The notes beneath the pieces are model-generated. The model was not told the DNA's origin. It saw nothing but the letters and a program-made list of their open reading frames with translations, and made no database searches. Both the position numbers and the translations under genes were made by a program. 14,819 nucleotides of DNA, from the NCBI GenBank assembly GCA_002337545.1, contig DDGE01000012.1, positions 39,034 to 53,852 of the forward strand, written 5' to 3'. Positions within the stretch are counted from its first letter, which is position 1. Each line of letters starts with the position of its first letter. The DNA is from Phycisphaerales bacterium UBA1910. GTDB taxonomy: Bacteria > Planctomycetota > Phycisphaerae > Phycisphaerales > UBA1924. Below are positions 6,291 through 13,551 of this stretch, piece by piece.

Positions 6291-8573
6291 ATGGGTCTTC
6301 AACACGGTTCGTGGAACGCTGTTCGTCTTGGTTTGGTCCTCGCGCTCAGCGCCGGTTCAGTCGCTCAGGCACATGACGACGATGTACGCAAGCTCCTCGA
6401 TCGAGAGTCAGCTGTCCAGGGACCGATCTACACTTTCAATGGCGAACGCGCAGGACCCTACGCATCCAGCAACATCACCCTGCTCTCCCAGATTCCACTC
6501 AACAACTTCTCCGGCGTCAACACCGCATCCGGCAACGACTGCTGGGGATATGTCTCACCCAGCGGACGCGAGTACGCGATCATGGGGCTCGAGGGCGGTT
6601 ACGGCTTCGTTGAGATTACCAACCCAACCAACCCCGTCATCGTCGACACCGTATCAGGCCCAAGCTCGCTCTGGCACGATGTCAAGGTCATCGGCGACTA
6701 CGCCTACGGCGTCTCCGAAGGCGGTTCGGGCATCCAGGTCATGGACCTCTCAAACATCGATAACGGCAGTGTCAGCCTTGTCCGCAACTGGACCGGCGGC
6801 GGATACTCCACCACGCACAACATCGTCACAAACGAAGACACCGGCTCGCTCTGGGTCGTCGGCGCAAACATCGGCAACGGCGGGCTCATCCACATCGACA
6901 TCTCCAACCCCGAACTGCCCCAGCTCGACGGCGGGTGGACCGATATGTATGTCCACGACGCACAGGTCCTCACATGGGACTCCGGCCCCCTCGCCGGACG
7001 CGAACTCGCGTTCTGTGCAGGCGGCTTCTCCGGCGGGTTCACGGAAACAGGGCTCCGCATCGTCGATGTCACAAACCCCAACAGCACGCAGACTCTTTCG
7101 ACCCTGTTCTACCCGAGCTCCGGCTACGCCCACCAGGTCTGGGTCACACCCGATCAGAAATACCTCTACCTCAACGACGAGCTCGATGAGGGCTCCTCGG
7201 TTCAGGTTACCACCACTCGCGTGATCAACATCGAGGATCCGTACAACCCTGTCTTCGTCGGAACCTACACCACCGGCCTGCCCGCGATCGATCACAACCT
7301 GTACATCAACGACGAGTTCGTGTTCCAGGCAAACTACCGCTCGGGCCTCCGCGTGTTCGATAACCTCGACCCAACCAATCCCGTCGAGGTGGCGTACATC
7401 GATACTTACCCCGGATCCGACAGCGCATCATTCAACGGCGCATGGTCCAGCTACCCCTTCTTCCCGTCGGGCAATGTCATCATTTCCGACATCGAACGCG
7501 GGCTGTTTGTGGTTCGCGTGGATGCGGCCCCCCTGCAGATCGCCGTCTCCAACGAAGGAGAACTCCCCAGCGTCGTCAACCCGGCCGGCGGCGAGATCCT
7601 GACGGCCAAAGCCATCACACGCGATGGTGTCGGGGTGTCCAGCGTTTCACTCATGCTCGACTCGGGCAATGGCTTCAACGCCATCCCCATGAGCGACAAC
7701 GGCGACGGAACCTACTCCGCGACAATGCCTGTCGTGCCCTGCGGCGATGACATCGCCTACTACTTCCAGGCGGACAGCGATAACGGCGCAACCTCAACAT
7801 TCCCCACCGCGGGCGCCAGCGAAGCCTTCACCGCCGCGGTCGTTTCCGACACCGCAACACTCTTCGCAGACAACGCCGAAACCAACACCGGCTGGTCGGT
7901 CTCGGGCGATGCACAGGACGGCCAATGGAACCGCGGCATCCCCGCAGGCGGCGGCGAACGAGCAGACCCACCAACTGACGCAGACGGGTCCGGACGCGCA
8001 TGGCTCACCGACAATGTCGAAGGCAACTCCGATGTGGATGACGGCACCACGACCCTGACCTCACCCGCACTCGACGCGAGCGCCGGCAACACCACCCTCT
8101 CATTCGCCATGTGGTACAACAACGCCGGAAACAGCGCCGTCGATGACTCCATGACCATCCAGGCCTCTAACAACAACGGCAACTCGTGGACCACGATCCT
8201 CGATCTCGGACCGGGCGACCCCGGCACCGGTGGCGGATGGGTCAACTACGAGTTTGACCTCGACACCATCTTTACAAACCCGTCCTCGCAGGTCCGCGTC
8301 CGCTTCAATGTTGCCGATGTCGGAGAGGGCTCCATTGTCGAAGCCGGTGTCGATGACATCCGACTCGAGCAGCGTTCATGCGAAGATGTTGCCGCGGGCT
8401 GCAGCGACGCTGACCTCGCTGAGCCGTTCGGAACGCTCAACTTCTTCGATGTCTCTGCCTTCCTCAGCGCGTACAACAGCAACGATGCGTCGGCAGACCT
8501 CAACAACGACGGCTCATTCGACTTCTTCGATGTATCAGCGTTCCTGAGCACCTACAACGCCGGTTGCCCATAA
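6291..8573 (+). CDS. Secreted choice-of-anchor B (LVIVD-repeat) protein with dockerin-like tail
   Basis: A 760-residue exported protein. The signal peptide ends near AQA|HDDD (residues 26-28). Residues about 60-410 match the choice-of-anchor B family of LVIVD-type repeats, recognisable by DCWGYVSPSGREYAIMGL, GFVEITNPTNPVIV, LWHDVKVIGDYAYGV, GLRIVDVTNPN and GLRVFDNLDPTNPVEVA; these repeats probably fold as a beta-propeller. Residues about 415-510 look like an Ig-like domain with an AYYF(Q)A-type strand, and 515-690 like a jelly-roll domain (TTTLTSPALDASAGNTTLSFAMWY). The last 57 residues (704-760) are two dockerin-like repeats ending NAGCP; the first is the variant ADLAEPFGTLNFFD without a calcium loop, the second is ADLNNDGSFDFFD with one. 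Function is unknown; family proteins are surface or secreted. The gene is bounded by a terminator at 8604-8640. Confidence 0.93.
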   Translation: MGLQHGSWNAVRLGLVLALSAGSVAQAHDDDVRKLLDRESAVQGPIYTFNGERAGPYASSNITLLSQIPLNNFSGVNTASGNDCWGYVSPSGREYAIMGLEGGYGFVEITNPTNPVIVDTVSGPSSLWHDVKVIGDYAYGVSEGGSGIQVMDLSNIDNGSVSLVRNWTGGGYSTTHNIVTNEDTGSLWVVGANIGNGGLIHIDISNPELPQLDGGWTDMYVHDAQVLTWDSGPLAGRELAFCAGGFSGGFTETGLRIVDVTNPNSTQTLSTLFYPSSGYAHQVWVTPDQKYLYLNDELDEGSSVQVTTTRVINIEDPYNPVFVGTYTTGLPAIDHNLYINDEFVFQANYRSGLRVFDNLDPTNPVEVAYIDTYPGSDSASFNGAWSSYPFFPSGNVIISDIERGLFVVRVDAAPLQIAVSNEGELPSVVNPAGGEILTAKAITRDGVGVSSVSLMLDSGNGFNAIPMSDNGDGTYSATMPVVPCGDDIAYYFQADSDNGATSTFPTAGASEAFTAAVVSDTATLFADNAETNTGWSVSGDAQDGQWNRGIPAGGGERADPPTDADGSGRAWLTDNVEGNSDVDDGTTTLTSPALDASAGNTTLSFAMWYNNAGNSAVDDSMTIQASNNNGNSWTTILDLGPGDPGTGGGWVNYEFDLDTIFTNPSSQVRVRFNVADVGEGSIVEAGVDDIRLEQRSCEDVAAGCSDADLAEPFGTLNFFDVSAFLSAYNSNDASADLNNDGSFDFFDVSAFLSTYNAGCP

Positions 8574-8603
8574 CGCTCGAACACCAGCCTCGTATACCCC
8601 ACG

Positions 8604-8640
8604 AAGCATCCTTTGCCTCTGTGCATCGGGTGCTTTTTTT
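8604..8640 (+). terminator. Rho-independent terminator after the 6291 gene
   Basis: AAGCATCC (8604-8611) pairs with GGGTGCTT (8628-8635), with one T-G wobble, around a 16-base loop. A run of seven T residues ends at 8640. It lies 30 bases after the stop and faces the tRNA terminator on the other strand. Confidence 0.8.
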
Positions 8641-8653
8641 CTTGTTCCAACCA

Positions 8654-8684
8654 CAAAAAAACACCCCGCGGATCTGCGAGGTGT
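8654..8684 (-). terminator. Rho-independent terminator of the tRNA-Leu gene
   Basis: On the minus strand ACACCTCGC and GCGGGGTGT (arms 8676-8684 and 8661-8669) form a 9-bp stem with one wobble and a 6-base loop, followed by a T run (complement of 8655-8661). It begins about 7 bases after the tRNA 3' end. Confidence 0.8.
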
Positions 8685-8690
8685 CTGCAA

Positions 8691-8772
8691 TGCGGATGAC
8701 AGGAATCGAACCTGCACGGGTTGCCCCACTGGAACCTAAATCCAGCGCGTCTGCCAGTTCCGCCACATCCGC
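8691..8772 (-). tRNA. tRNA-Leu, anticodon UAG
   Basis: On the minus strand an 82-base tRNA folds with acceptor GCGGATG/CATCCGC (8766-8772 with 8692-8698) and discriminator A at 8691. The D-arm contains GGCGGAACTGGCAGACGC, and the anticodon stem CTGGA/TCCAG encloses the loop TTTAGGT, so the anticodon is TAG (reads CUA, and by wobble other CUN codons). There is a long class II variable arm with GGG...CCC pairing and a T-arm containing GGTTCGATTCC. CCA is not encoded (TTG follows), so the 3' end needs nucleotidyltransferase. The long variable arm and the close likeness to the E. coli tRNA-Leu(UAG) core support the identity. Confidence 0.96.
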
Positions 8773-8991
8773 AAGCGTTTTCAGGGCCGGCAGCGACCCC
8801 AAACACGATACGCACGCTTCCGCGCCCGGGTCGCCCCAGAACCGCGAATATGGCCCCCAAACCGCATGATTGATGCCGTTGAACACCCATCGCCGATGAG
8901 AAATTGATTCGGCGTGGTTTCCAAGAAACCTGTATGCTGTATGTACTTGGGACGAATTTAACGCCCTGAACCTGAACGAGGGATTCAAACC
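8773..8991. other. 219-base intergenic gap between tRNA-Leu and the DoxX gene
   Basis: No gene is visible. The left part should hold the minus-strand tRNA promoter; TATCGT (complement of 8805-8810) is a possible -10. The right part holds a palindrome at 8916-8930, a TATGCT hexamer at 8933-8938 and the ribosome site of the 8992 gene. Confidence 0.5.
8916..8930. repeat. Perfect palindrome, candidate operator upstream of the DoxX gene
   Basis: GGTTTC and GAAACC are perfect inverted 6-base arms around CAA. The site directly abuts TGTATGCT (8931-8938), which could act as a -10. A protein bound here would overlap the promoter, as a repressor would. The placement is suggestive only. Confidence 0.35.
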
Positions 8992-10071
8992 ATGCGCCTG
9001 CGCGACTCGATCGCACTCACACTGCCTTCATTCATCCTCCGGCTCGTCCTCGGGATCACTTTCATATGGGCCGGCACGGGAAAACTCGTCGGCACCATGC
9101 AGGTGTCCGGCGATGACGCAGCGCGCCTCGCCAACCTCGGGGTTCATCTCAACACCATCGAAGTCGCACCGGCAACCACCCCGAACGAGCCGTCGTCAGA
9201 GATCCCAGAGCTGATCGAACCATTGCCAGATGACCCGCCCGCAGAATCAAACGAAGAGACAAGCGAAGAGATGGGCGAAGACCTGCAGGATCAGGCAAAG
9301 GACATCGTCGAGAAGATCGAAGAAGCAATCGACGACGCGGGCGACAAGGTCCCCCAAGCGCCCACGCTCGACGAACCCCAAACCGAGCCACAAACCGAGC
9401 CACCCGCACCTGATCCCCAAGCGGGCATCGAATCGATCGCGGCGCTCACCCCACACGCCGGCACATGGACCCGAGTCCAGAACACCAGCGGCGATCGCAT
9501 CGCCAGCGACTTCCCGGAGCCATTGGAGTGCCAGCGCGTCAACTCCATCGCATTGATGATCTCCAAGGCCGCGGACCCCGGGCTCACCCCGGACTCACAA
9601 CCGATCACCCCCATCATGCCTTCCAAGCTCGCGTCCCGCCCATGGCCAAAGGTGCTCGCATGGGCCGCGGCCATCACCGAACTCGTCGCGGGCGCATTCC
9701 TCGTCCTCGGGCTCTTTACCCGCTTCAGCGCCTTCGGCACCCTCTTCGTGATGCTCGTCGCGATGTGGATGACCCAGTTCGGGCCCGCAGCTTTCCATTC
9801 CAGCGACGCGCTCCTCGGGTTCATCCCACGGGCCGACGATCTCTTCTCACCCGCGGCATACACACAACTCCTCTGGCAGATGGCGCTCGCGTCGATGTCT
9901 CTGGCCGTCATGTTCCTCGGCAGCGGAGCCATCGGCATCGATCGGCTGTTCTTCCCTCCCCACGCCCGAGACCCCTACCTGCACGGCGATCCCAAAGCCA
10001 GCAAAAAGAAGGGCATGGACCCCGCGACCGCACAACGCACCGAGTTTGACCGCTCACCCGGATCAAACTGA
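8992..10071 (+). CDS. DoxX-family membrane protein with large extracytoplasmic insertion
   Basis: A 359-residue protein with the DoxX four-helix plan. Helix 1 (about 12-32) carries the typical RLVLGITFIWAGTGKL; helices 2-4 lie at about 220-243, 247-266 and 292-312, and the end of helix 4 has the family-like GSGAIGIDRLF. Ordinary DoxX proteins are about 130-170 residues. Here roughly 180 residues (36-218) are inserted between helices 1 and 2: an acidic, Pro/Glu-rich stretch with a helical segment (EEMGEDLQDQAKDIVEKIEE), then a more ordered part (about 145-200). DoxX proteins are loosely linked to redox or quinone chemistry; no specific activity can be read here. GAGGGA at about 8979-8984 precedes the ATG by a usable distance. 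The vWA gene follows after 33 bases. Confidence 0.85.
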   Translation: MRLRDSIALTLPSFILRLVLGITFIWAGTGKLVGTMQVSGDDAARLANLGVHLNTIEVAPATTPNEPSSEIPELIEPLPDDPPAESNEETSEEMGEDLQDQAKDIVEKIEEAIDDAGDKVPQAPTLDEPQTEPQTEPPAPDPQAGIESIAALTPHAGTWTRVQNTSGDRIASDFPEPLECQRVNSIALMISKAADPGLTPDSQPITPIMPSKLASRPWPKVLAWAAAITELVAGAFLVLGLFTRFSAFGTLFVMLVAMWMTQFGPAAFHSSDALLGFIPRADDLFSPAAYTQLLWQMALASMSLAVMFLGSGAIGIDRLFFPPHARDPYLHGDPKASKKKGMDPATAQRTEFDRSPGSN

Positions 10072-10092
10072 ACAGGTCCGCCCGAAACCCTC

Positions 10093-10098
10093 TACGAT
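10093..10098 (+). promoter_or_regulatory. -10-like TACGAT in leaderless position before the vWA gene
   Basis: TACGAT ends six bases before the ATG at 10105, within the 33-base gap after the DoxX stop. The spacer GAGGGG could serve as a Shine-Dalgarno only if it worked while touching the ATG, which is too close by usual rules. Confidence 0.45.
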
Positions 10099-10104
10099 GA
10101 GGGG

Positions 10105-12807
10105 ATGGACCGCAACTGGCTCAGATGGACCGTACCTCCAGGGATCTCGCTGCTCGTGCACGCGATACTCCTGGCAGTTGTCGCGTACATCGGCATGCAG
10201 ATCCGTGCCAATCAGAAGCCGGAGGAGCGTATCCCGGTCGCAGAACTGGCCCTCCCCGCCCCGCCAAGCGTTCCCGATCAGCAGCAACAGCAGCCCGACC
10301 CCGCTGAAACGAAACCAAACGCGACACCCGCTCAACCGCTCCCCAGCGCCCGCGAGATCCCCGACACCGTCGAGACTCAAGCGCAGTCGCTGGATCGAAC
10401 CCGCCCCAGCCCCGCGCCCACCATGGACCCGGTAACGCTCGAGGCGATGCGTGAAACTTCCAGCACGATCGCACGCCCAGAGAGCACGAGCCCGCCCAGC
10501 GTCGCCTTCGCGGGTGTGCAATCCAAGGCCGCCCGCACCCTCGTCTATGTCGTGGACGGATCGGGCGCAACCGCGAACTCGTTCGCCTACCTCCAGACAC
10601 AGCTCATGCGATCAATCGATCGCCTGAGCCCCACCCAGCGCTTCCAGGTCGTCCTCTTCCGCGAATCCGACGAGTCCGCGTACTCCCTCGCCCCGATCAA
10701 CGACGGCAAGCTCGCCCGCGCCACACCCGAGAACAAACAAGCCGTGTCGGCATGGCTCGACACCGTCTCCGCTCGCGGCCGATCAAACCCGGTCGATGGA
10801 TTGACCAAGGCGCTCACGCTCAAGCCCGATCTCGTCCTCTTGATCACGCGCTCCATCCAACGAACCGAGATGGGGTGGGACCAGGGACAACGAGAGATCC
10901 TTCAAACCCTCAACAAGCTCAACCCCCAGGACCCCATCAGCGGTCAGCGTGACACGGTGATCAAGTGCGTCCAGCTCCTCGACGACGACCCGACGGGGAT
11001 CATGAACGCGATCGGATCGCTCCACGGCGACGGCGTCGATGACTACAAAGTCGTCCGCTATGAGGACCTGATCTCAAACGAGGACCCAAGGAGAACGGCG
11101 GAACGCTCGATCGGCGCAACCGACGAGCAACGCATCACCACCGCCGCAGAGATATGGAGCGAGCTCGCACAATCCGGCACGACCCAGAGCGCCCTGACGA
11201 GCATCCCCGATCGTGATCAGCTCGTCCGCGCGATCGACAGCGCGAGCGCCGTGCGTTCACTCGTCGCCCCGCTCCGGGATCAGGACGGGCGAGCCGAGCT
11301 CCTGTGGGCACAGAGCACCCTCGTCCTTCACCGCTGCGGTGGTTTCAAAGACGACGACCAACCCCTCCGCACCATCGTCGAACAGCTCGATCCGGTGATG
11401 TACACCGATCCGATGACAGACGCCCTGCGGATCATCACCGTCGCGCTCGCGCAGGCCTCGCTGGGCGAACAAGACCGGGCCATCGGATCGCTGCGTGAAC
11501 TCCTCGAACTGAGCGACGAGCTTGAGCTCGATCAGCTGACGCGTGCGCAGGCCCTGCTGGCAATCGTATCAATGGGCGACGAACCCGAGAACCTCAGCGA
11601 GATCGCTACCGAGCCGCCGTTCACCACAAGCACAGGAAACATCGACGCCCTGTGGGGATTGCTCCTCCGCGAGGGGGTGACCATCGCCCGGCTCAAGCAG
11701 GACCTGCCCAACGCCTGGACCCCGATGATCCGCGTTCGAGAGAACGCCCGCAGCGCCCCCACGATCGTGGAGTACATCGACCAGCGGATCGCCCTCATCT
11801 ATGAGCGATTCGGCTCCAACACCCATCCCACACCCACGGGCGTGCTCGTCGCGGGTGCCGATGCCCTCTCCCGCACCATCGCCACACGGGACCGGGCGCT
11901 CGCCCTCTACGAACGCGTTATCAGCGCCGACGACGCAACAGACACAGCGATCCGCGACGCGCTCTGGCAGATCGGCGTGCTCGGGCGGGCTATCGGAACG
12001 AGCGACTCGATCCGACGCTCCAACGAAGCGCTGACCCAACTCGCAAAGCAATACCCAGATGACCCGCGTGCACTCGGCGCAATCAGCAGCGCCATCGGTT
12101 CCAGCACCGACTCAGCCCCCGACACCATCCGCGAGCGACTGGAGATCGCGACGACCCAGTACCCCGAATCCCCAGCGATCGATCTCTGGCGATTGCAACT
12201 CGCCAAACTCCGCACCGACTTTGCCCGACTCGATACCCTCGACTCCATCAACCCGCAGACACGCGAGGGGGTCCTCGCGGGCGAGCTCTACGAGCAGACA
12301 ATCCTCGGCATGCTCGACCGATTCAACGACCCACAGATCCGGCGCGGACTCGAGCGCCGCATGCAACACGCCGCCGTCCGCTTCGGGTTGCCCAGCGCGG
12401 ACTTGTGGACAAAGCGGGGCGTCATCAGCGAATCACTCCACGATCCACGCAACGCGCTCGCGCAGATTGACACCCTCATCCAGAGCGCCGAGCAGGACAA
12501 CGAACCGAGCGACGAGCTCCGCCTCCTCCGTGCCCAAACACTCCTCCGCCTCGATCAGACGCAGAGCGCCTTCGAGGAGCTACGCGACCTCAGCACCAGG
12601 ATCGACGCAAGCGGGAACTACACAAGCACTTATTGGCAATCGTGGGCGCTCATGCTCGAATCGATCGCACAGAACGGCTCCGCTTCAGAGAAAACCGAAG
12701 CGCTCCGCCACCTCGCACGCCTACAACTCATCGATCCAGAACTGGGTGGAAGTCCTTGGCAACAACGCCTGCAAGATGTGCGAGAGACGCTACACTCAAA
12801 CCCGTGA
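10105..12807 (+). CDS. Membrane-anchored von Willebrand A-like and helical-repeat protein
   Basis: A 900-residue protein with four regions. An N-terminal TonB-like anchor (WTVPPGISLLVHAILLAVVA, about 8-27) is followed by a Pro/Gln-rich linker (about 38-135). A vWA-like domain (about 140-320) begins TLVYVVDGSGAT (145-156), continues with RFQVVLF and GRSNPVDGL, and has LKPDLVLLITRS where this fold usually places a strand ending in an acidic residue. About 560 residues of mostly alpha-helical, TPR-like sequence complete the protein, with no further membrane segment. The metal site is altered: DGSGA replaces D-x-S-x-S, Ser227 stands where Thr is usual, and RS where the last Asp is expected. It may be a scaffold for envelope protein contacts. 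It overlaps tmk by 4 bases. Confidence 0.87.
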   Translation: MDRNWLRWTVPPGISLLVHAILLAVVAYIGMQIRANQKPEERIPVAELALPAPPSVPDQQQQQPDPAETKPNATPAQPLPSAREIPDTVETQAQSLDRTRPSPAPTMDPVTLEAMRETSSTIARPESTSPPSVAFAGVQSKAARTLVYVVDGSGATANSFAYLQTQLMRSIDRLSPTQRFQVVLFRESDESAYSLAPINDGKLARATPENKQAVSAWLDTVSARGRSNPVDGLTKALTLKPDLVLLITRSIQRTEMGWDQGQREILQTLNKLNPQDPISGQRDTVIKCVQLLDDDPTGIMNAIGSLHGDGVDDYKVVRYEDLISNEDPRRTAERSIGATDEQRITTAAEIWSELAQSGTTQSALTSIPDRDQLVRAIDSASAVRSLVAPLRDQDGRAELLWAQSTLVLHRCGGFKDDDQPLRTIVEQLDPVMYTDPMTDALRIITVALAQASLGEQDRAIGSLRELLELSDELELDQLTRAQALLAIVSMGDEPENLSEIATEPPFTTSTGNIDALWGLLLREGVTIARLKQDLPNAWTPMIRVRENARSAPTIVEYIDQRIALIYERFGSNTHPTPTGVLVAGADALSRTIATRDRALALYERVISADDATDTAIRDALWQIGVLGRAIGTSDSIRRSNEALTQLAKQYPDDPRALGAISSAIGSSTDSAPDTIRERLEIATTQYPESPAIDLWRLQLAKLRTDFARLDTLDSINPQTREGVLAGELYEQTILGMLDRFNDPQIRRGLERRMQHAAVRFGLPSADLWTKRGVISESLHDPRNALAQIDTLIQSAEQDNEPSDELRLLRAQTLLRLDQTQSAFEELRDLSTRIDASGNYTSTYWQSWALMLESIAQNGSASEKTEALRHLARLQLIDPELGGSPWQQRLQDVRETLHSNP
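12791..12796 (+). promoter_or_regulatory. -10-like TACACT seven bases before the tmk GTG
   Basis: TACACT lies inside the last codons of the vWA gene and ends seven bases before the GTG at 12804. It could drive an internal leaderless tmk transcript. The GTGA overlap offers translational coupling as an alternative explanation. Confidence 0.35.
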
Positions 12808-13529
12808 GTACCGAAATTCAACAGCACGAAACCATGAGCGAACCAAAGCCTTTCAAGCCCGAATCTGACGCGCCAACGCTACCGAGCGATGTCGTCGATG
12901 CGCTCCCGGGCAAGTTCCTCGTGTTCGACGGGCCCGACGGATCGGGAAAAAGCACGCAGCTCAAGATGTTCCTCAACGCCGCCAAGGGCGCAGGACTCAA
13001 GATCAAAGAAGTCCGCGAACCCGGCGGAACAGAGATCGGCGAAAAGATCCGCGACGCCCTCCTCGAGCACCTCGACCGCGAAGAGATGAGCCTGCGCTGC
13101 GAGATGCTCCTCTACATGGCCTCACGCGCCCAGCTCTGCGAGCAGGTCATCGACCCGGCACTCAAACGAGGCGAGCTCGTCGTCGCGGACCGGTTCGTTT
13201 CCTCCACATACGCCTACCAGGGCGCCGCGGGCGGCATCCCATTCACCGAGATCGATCAGGCCGCCGAGATCGCGATGCAAGGCGTCTCCCCCGATGCGAC
13301 CCTGATCTTCGATGTCGATCAGGAAACCGCCGCATCCCGACTCAACCCCCTCCTCGATCGGATGGAAGCAAAGGGCGCCGCGTTCCACCAACGCGTCCGC
13401 GAGGGATACCAGACCCTGATCACCGGCGATCCGGATCGCCTGAGCTACCTCGGGATCGATGCCCGCGGATCAGAGTCGCAGGTGTTCTCAAACATCGTCG
13501 ATGCACTCCGCGAACGATTCGTGGACTGA
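12804..13529 (+). CDS. tmk: Thymidylate kinase
   Basis: Phosphorylates dTMP to dTDP with ATP, an essential step in dTTP synthesis. From the GTG at 12804 the product is 241 residues. The P-loop is FDGPDGSGKST (41-51), followed by VREPGGTEIGEKIR (dTMP-site Arg-Glu-Pro region), the DRFVSSTYAYQG motif (the DR[YF] and base-binding region), and a lid region LNPLLDRMEAKGAAFHQRVREGY. The P-loop lacks the Arg of eukaryotic type I enzymes, as in bacterial type II enzymes. About 36 residues precede the first beta strand, more than usual; an ATG at 12834 would shorten this to about 26. The GTG start overlaps the vWA stop (GTGA), so coupling is likely. plsY follows after 22 bases. Confidence 0.95.
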   Translation: MSTEIQQHETMSEPKPFKPESDAPTLPSDVVDALPGKFLVFDGPDGSGKSTQLKMFLNAAKGAGLKIKEVREPGGTEIGEKIRDALLEHLDREEMSLRCEMLLYMASRAQLCEQVIDPALKRGELVVADRFVSSTYAYQGAAGGIPFTEIDQAAEIAMQGVSPDATLIFDVDQETAASRLNPLLDRMEAKGAAFHQRVREGYQTLITGDPDRLSYLGIDARGSESQVFSNIVDALRERFVD

Positions 13530-13551
13530 GCACCCCTATGCTCACTCGTCC

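Noticed and set aside
6169..7224. A 351-codon open frame overlapping the start of the choice-of-anchor B gene
   Set aside because: Its translation is Ser/Thr/Pro/Arg-rich low complexity, typical of an alternate frame of a GC-rich gene, while the overlapping frame has recognisable domains and a signal peptide.
8500..8988. Minus-strand open frames of 154 and 162 codons spanning the tRNA region
   Set aside because: They run through the tRNA-Leu, both terminators and the antisense of a real gene, so they cannot be coding.
12059..12868. A 269-codon open frame inside the vWA gene
   Set aside because: Ser/Arg/Pro-rich shadow translation with no motif; the other frame continues a coherent helical repeat protein to its stop.
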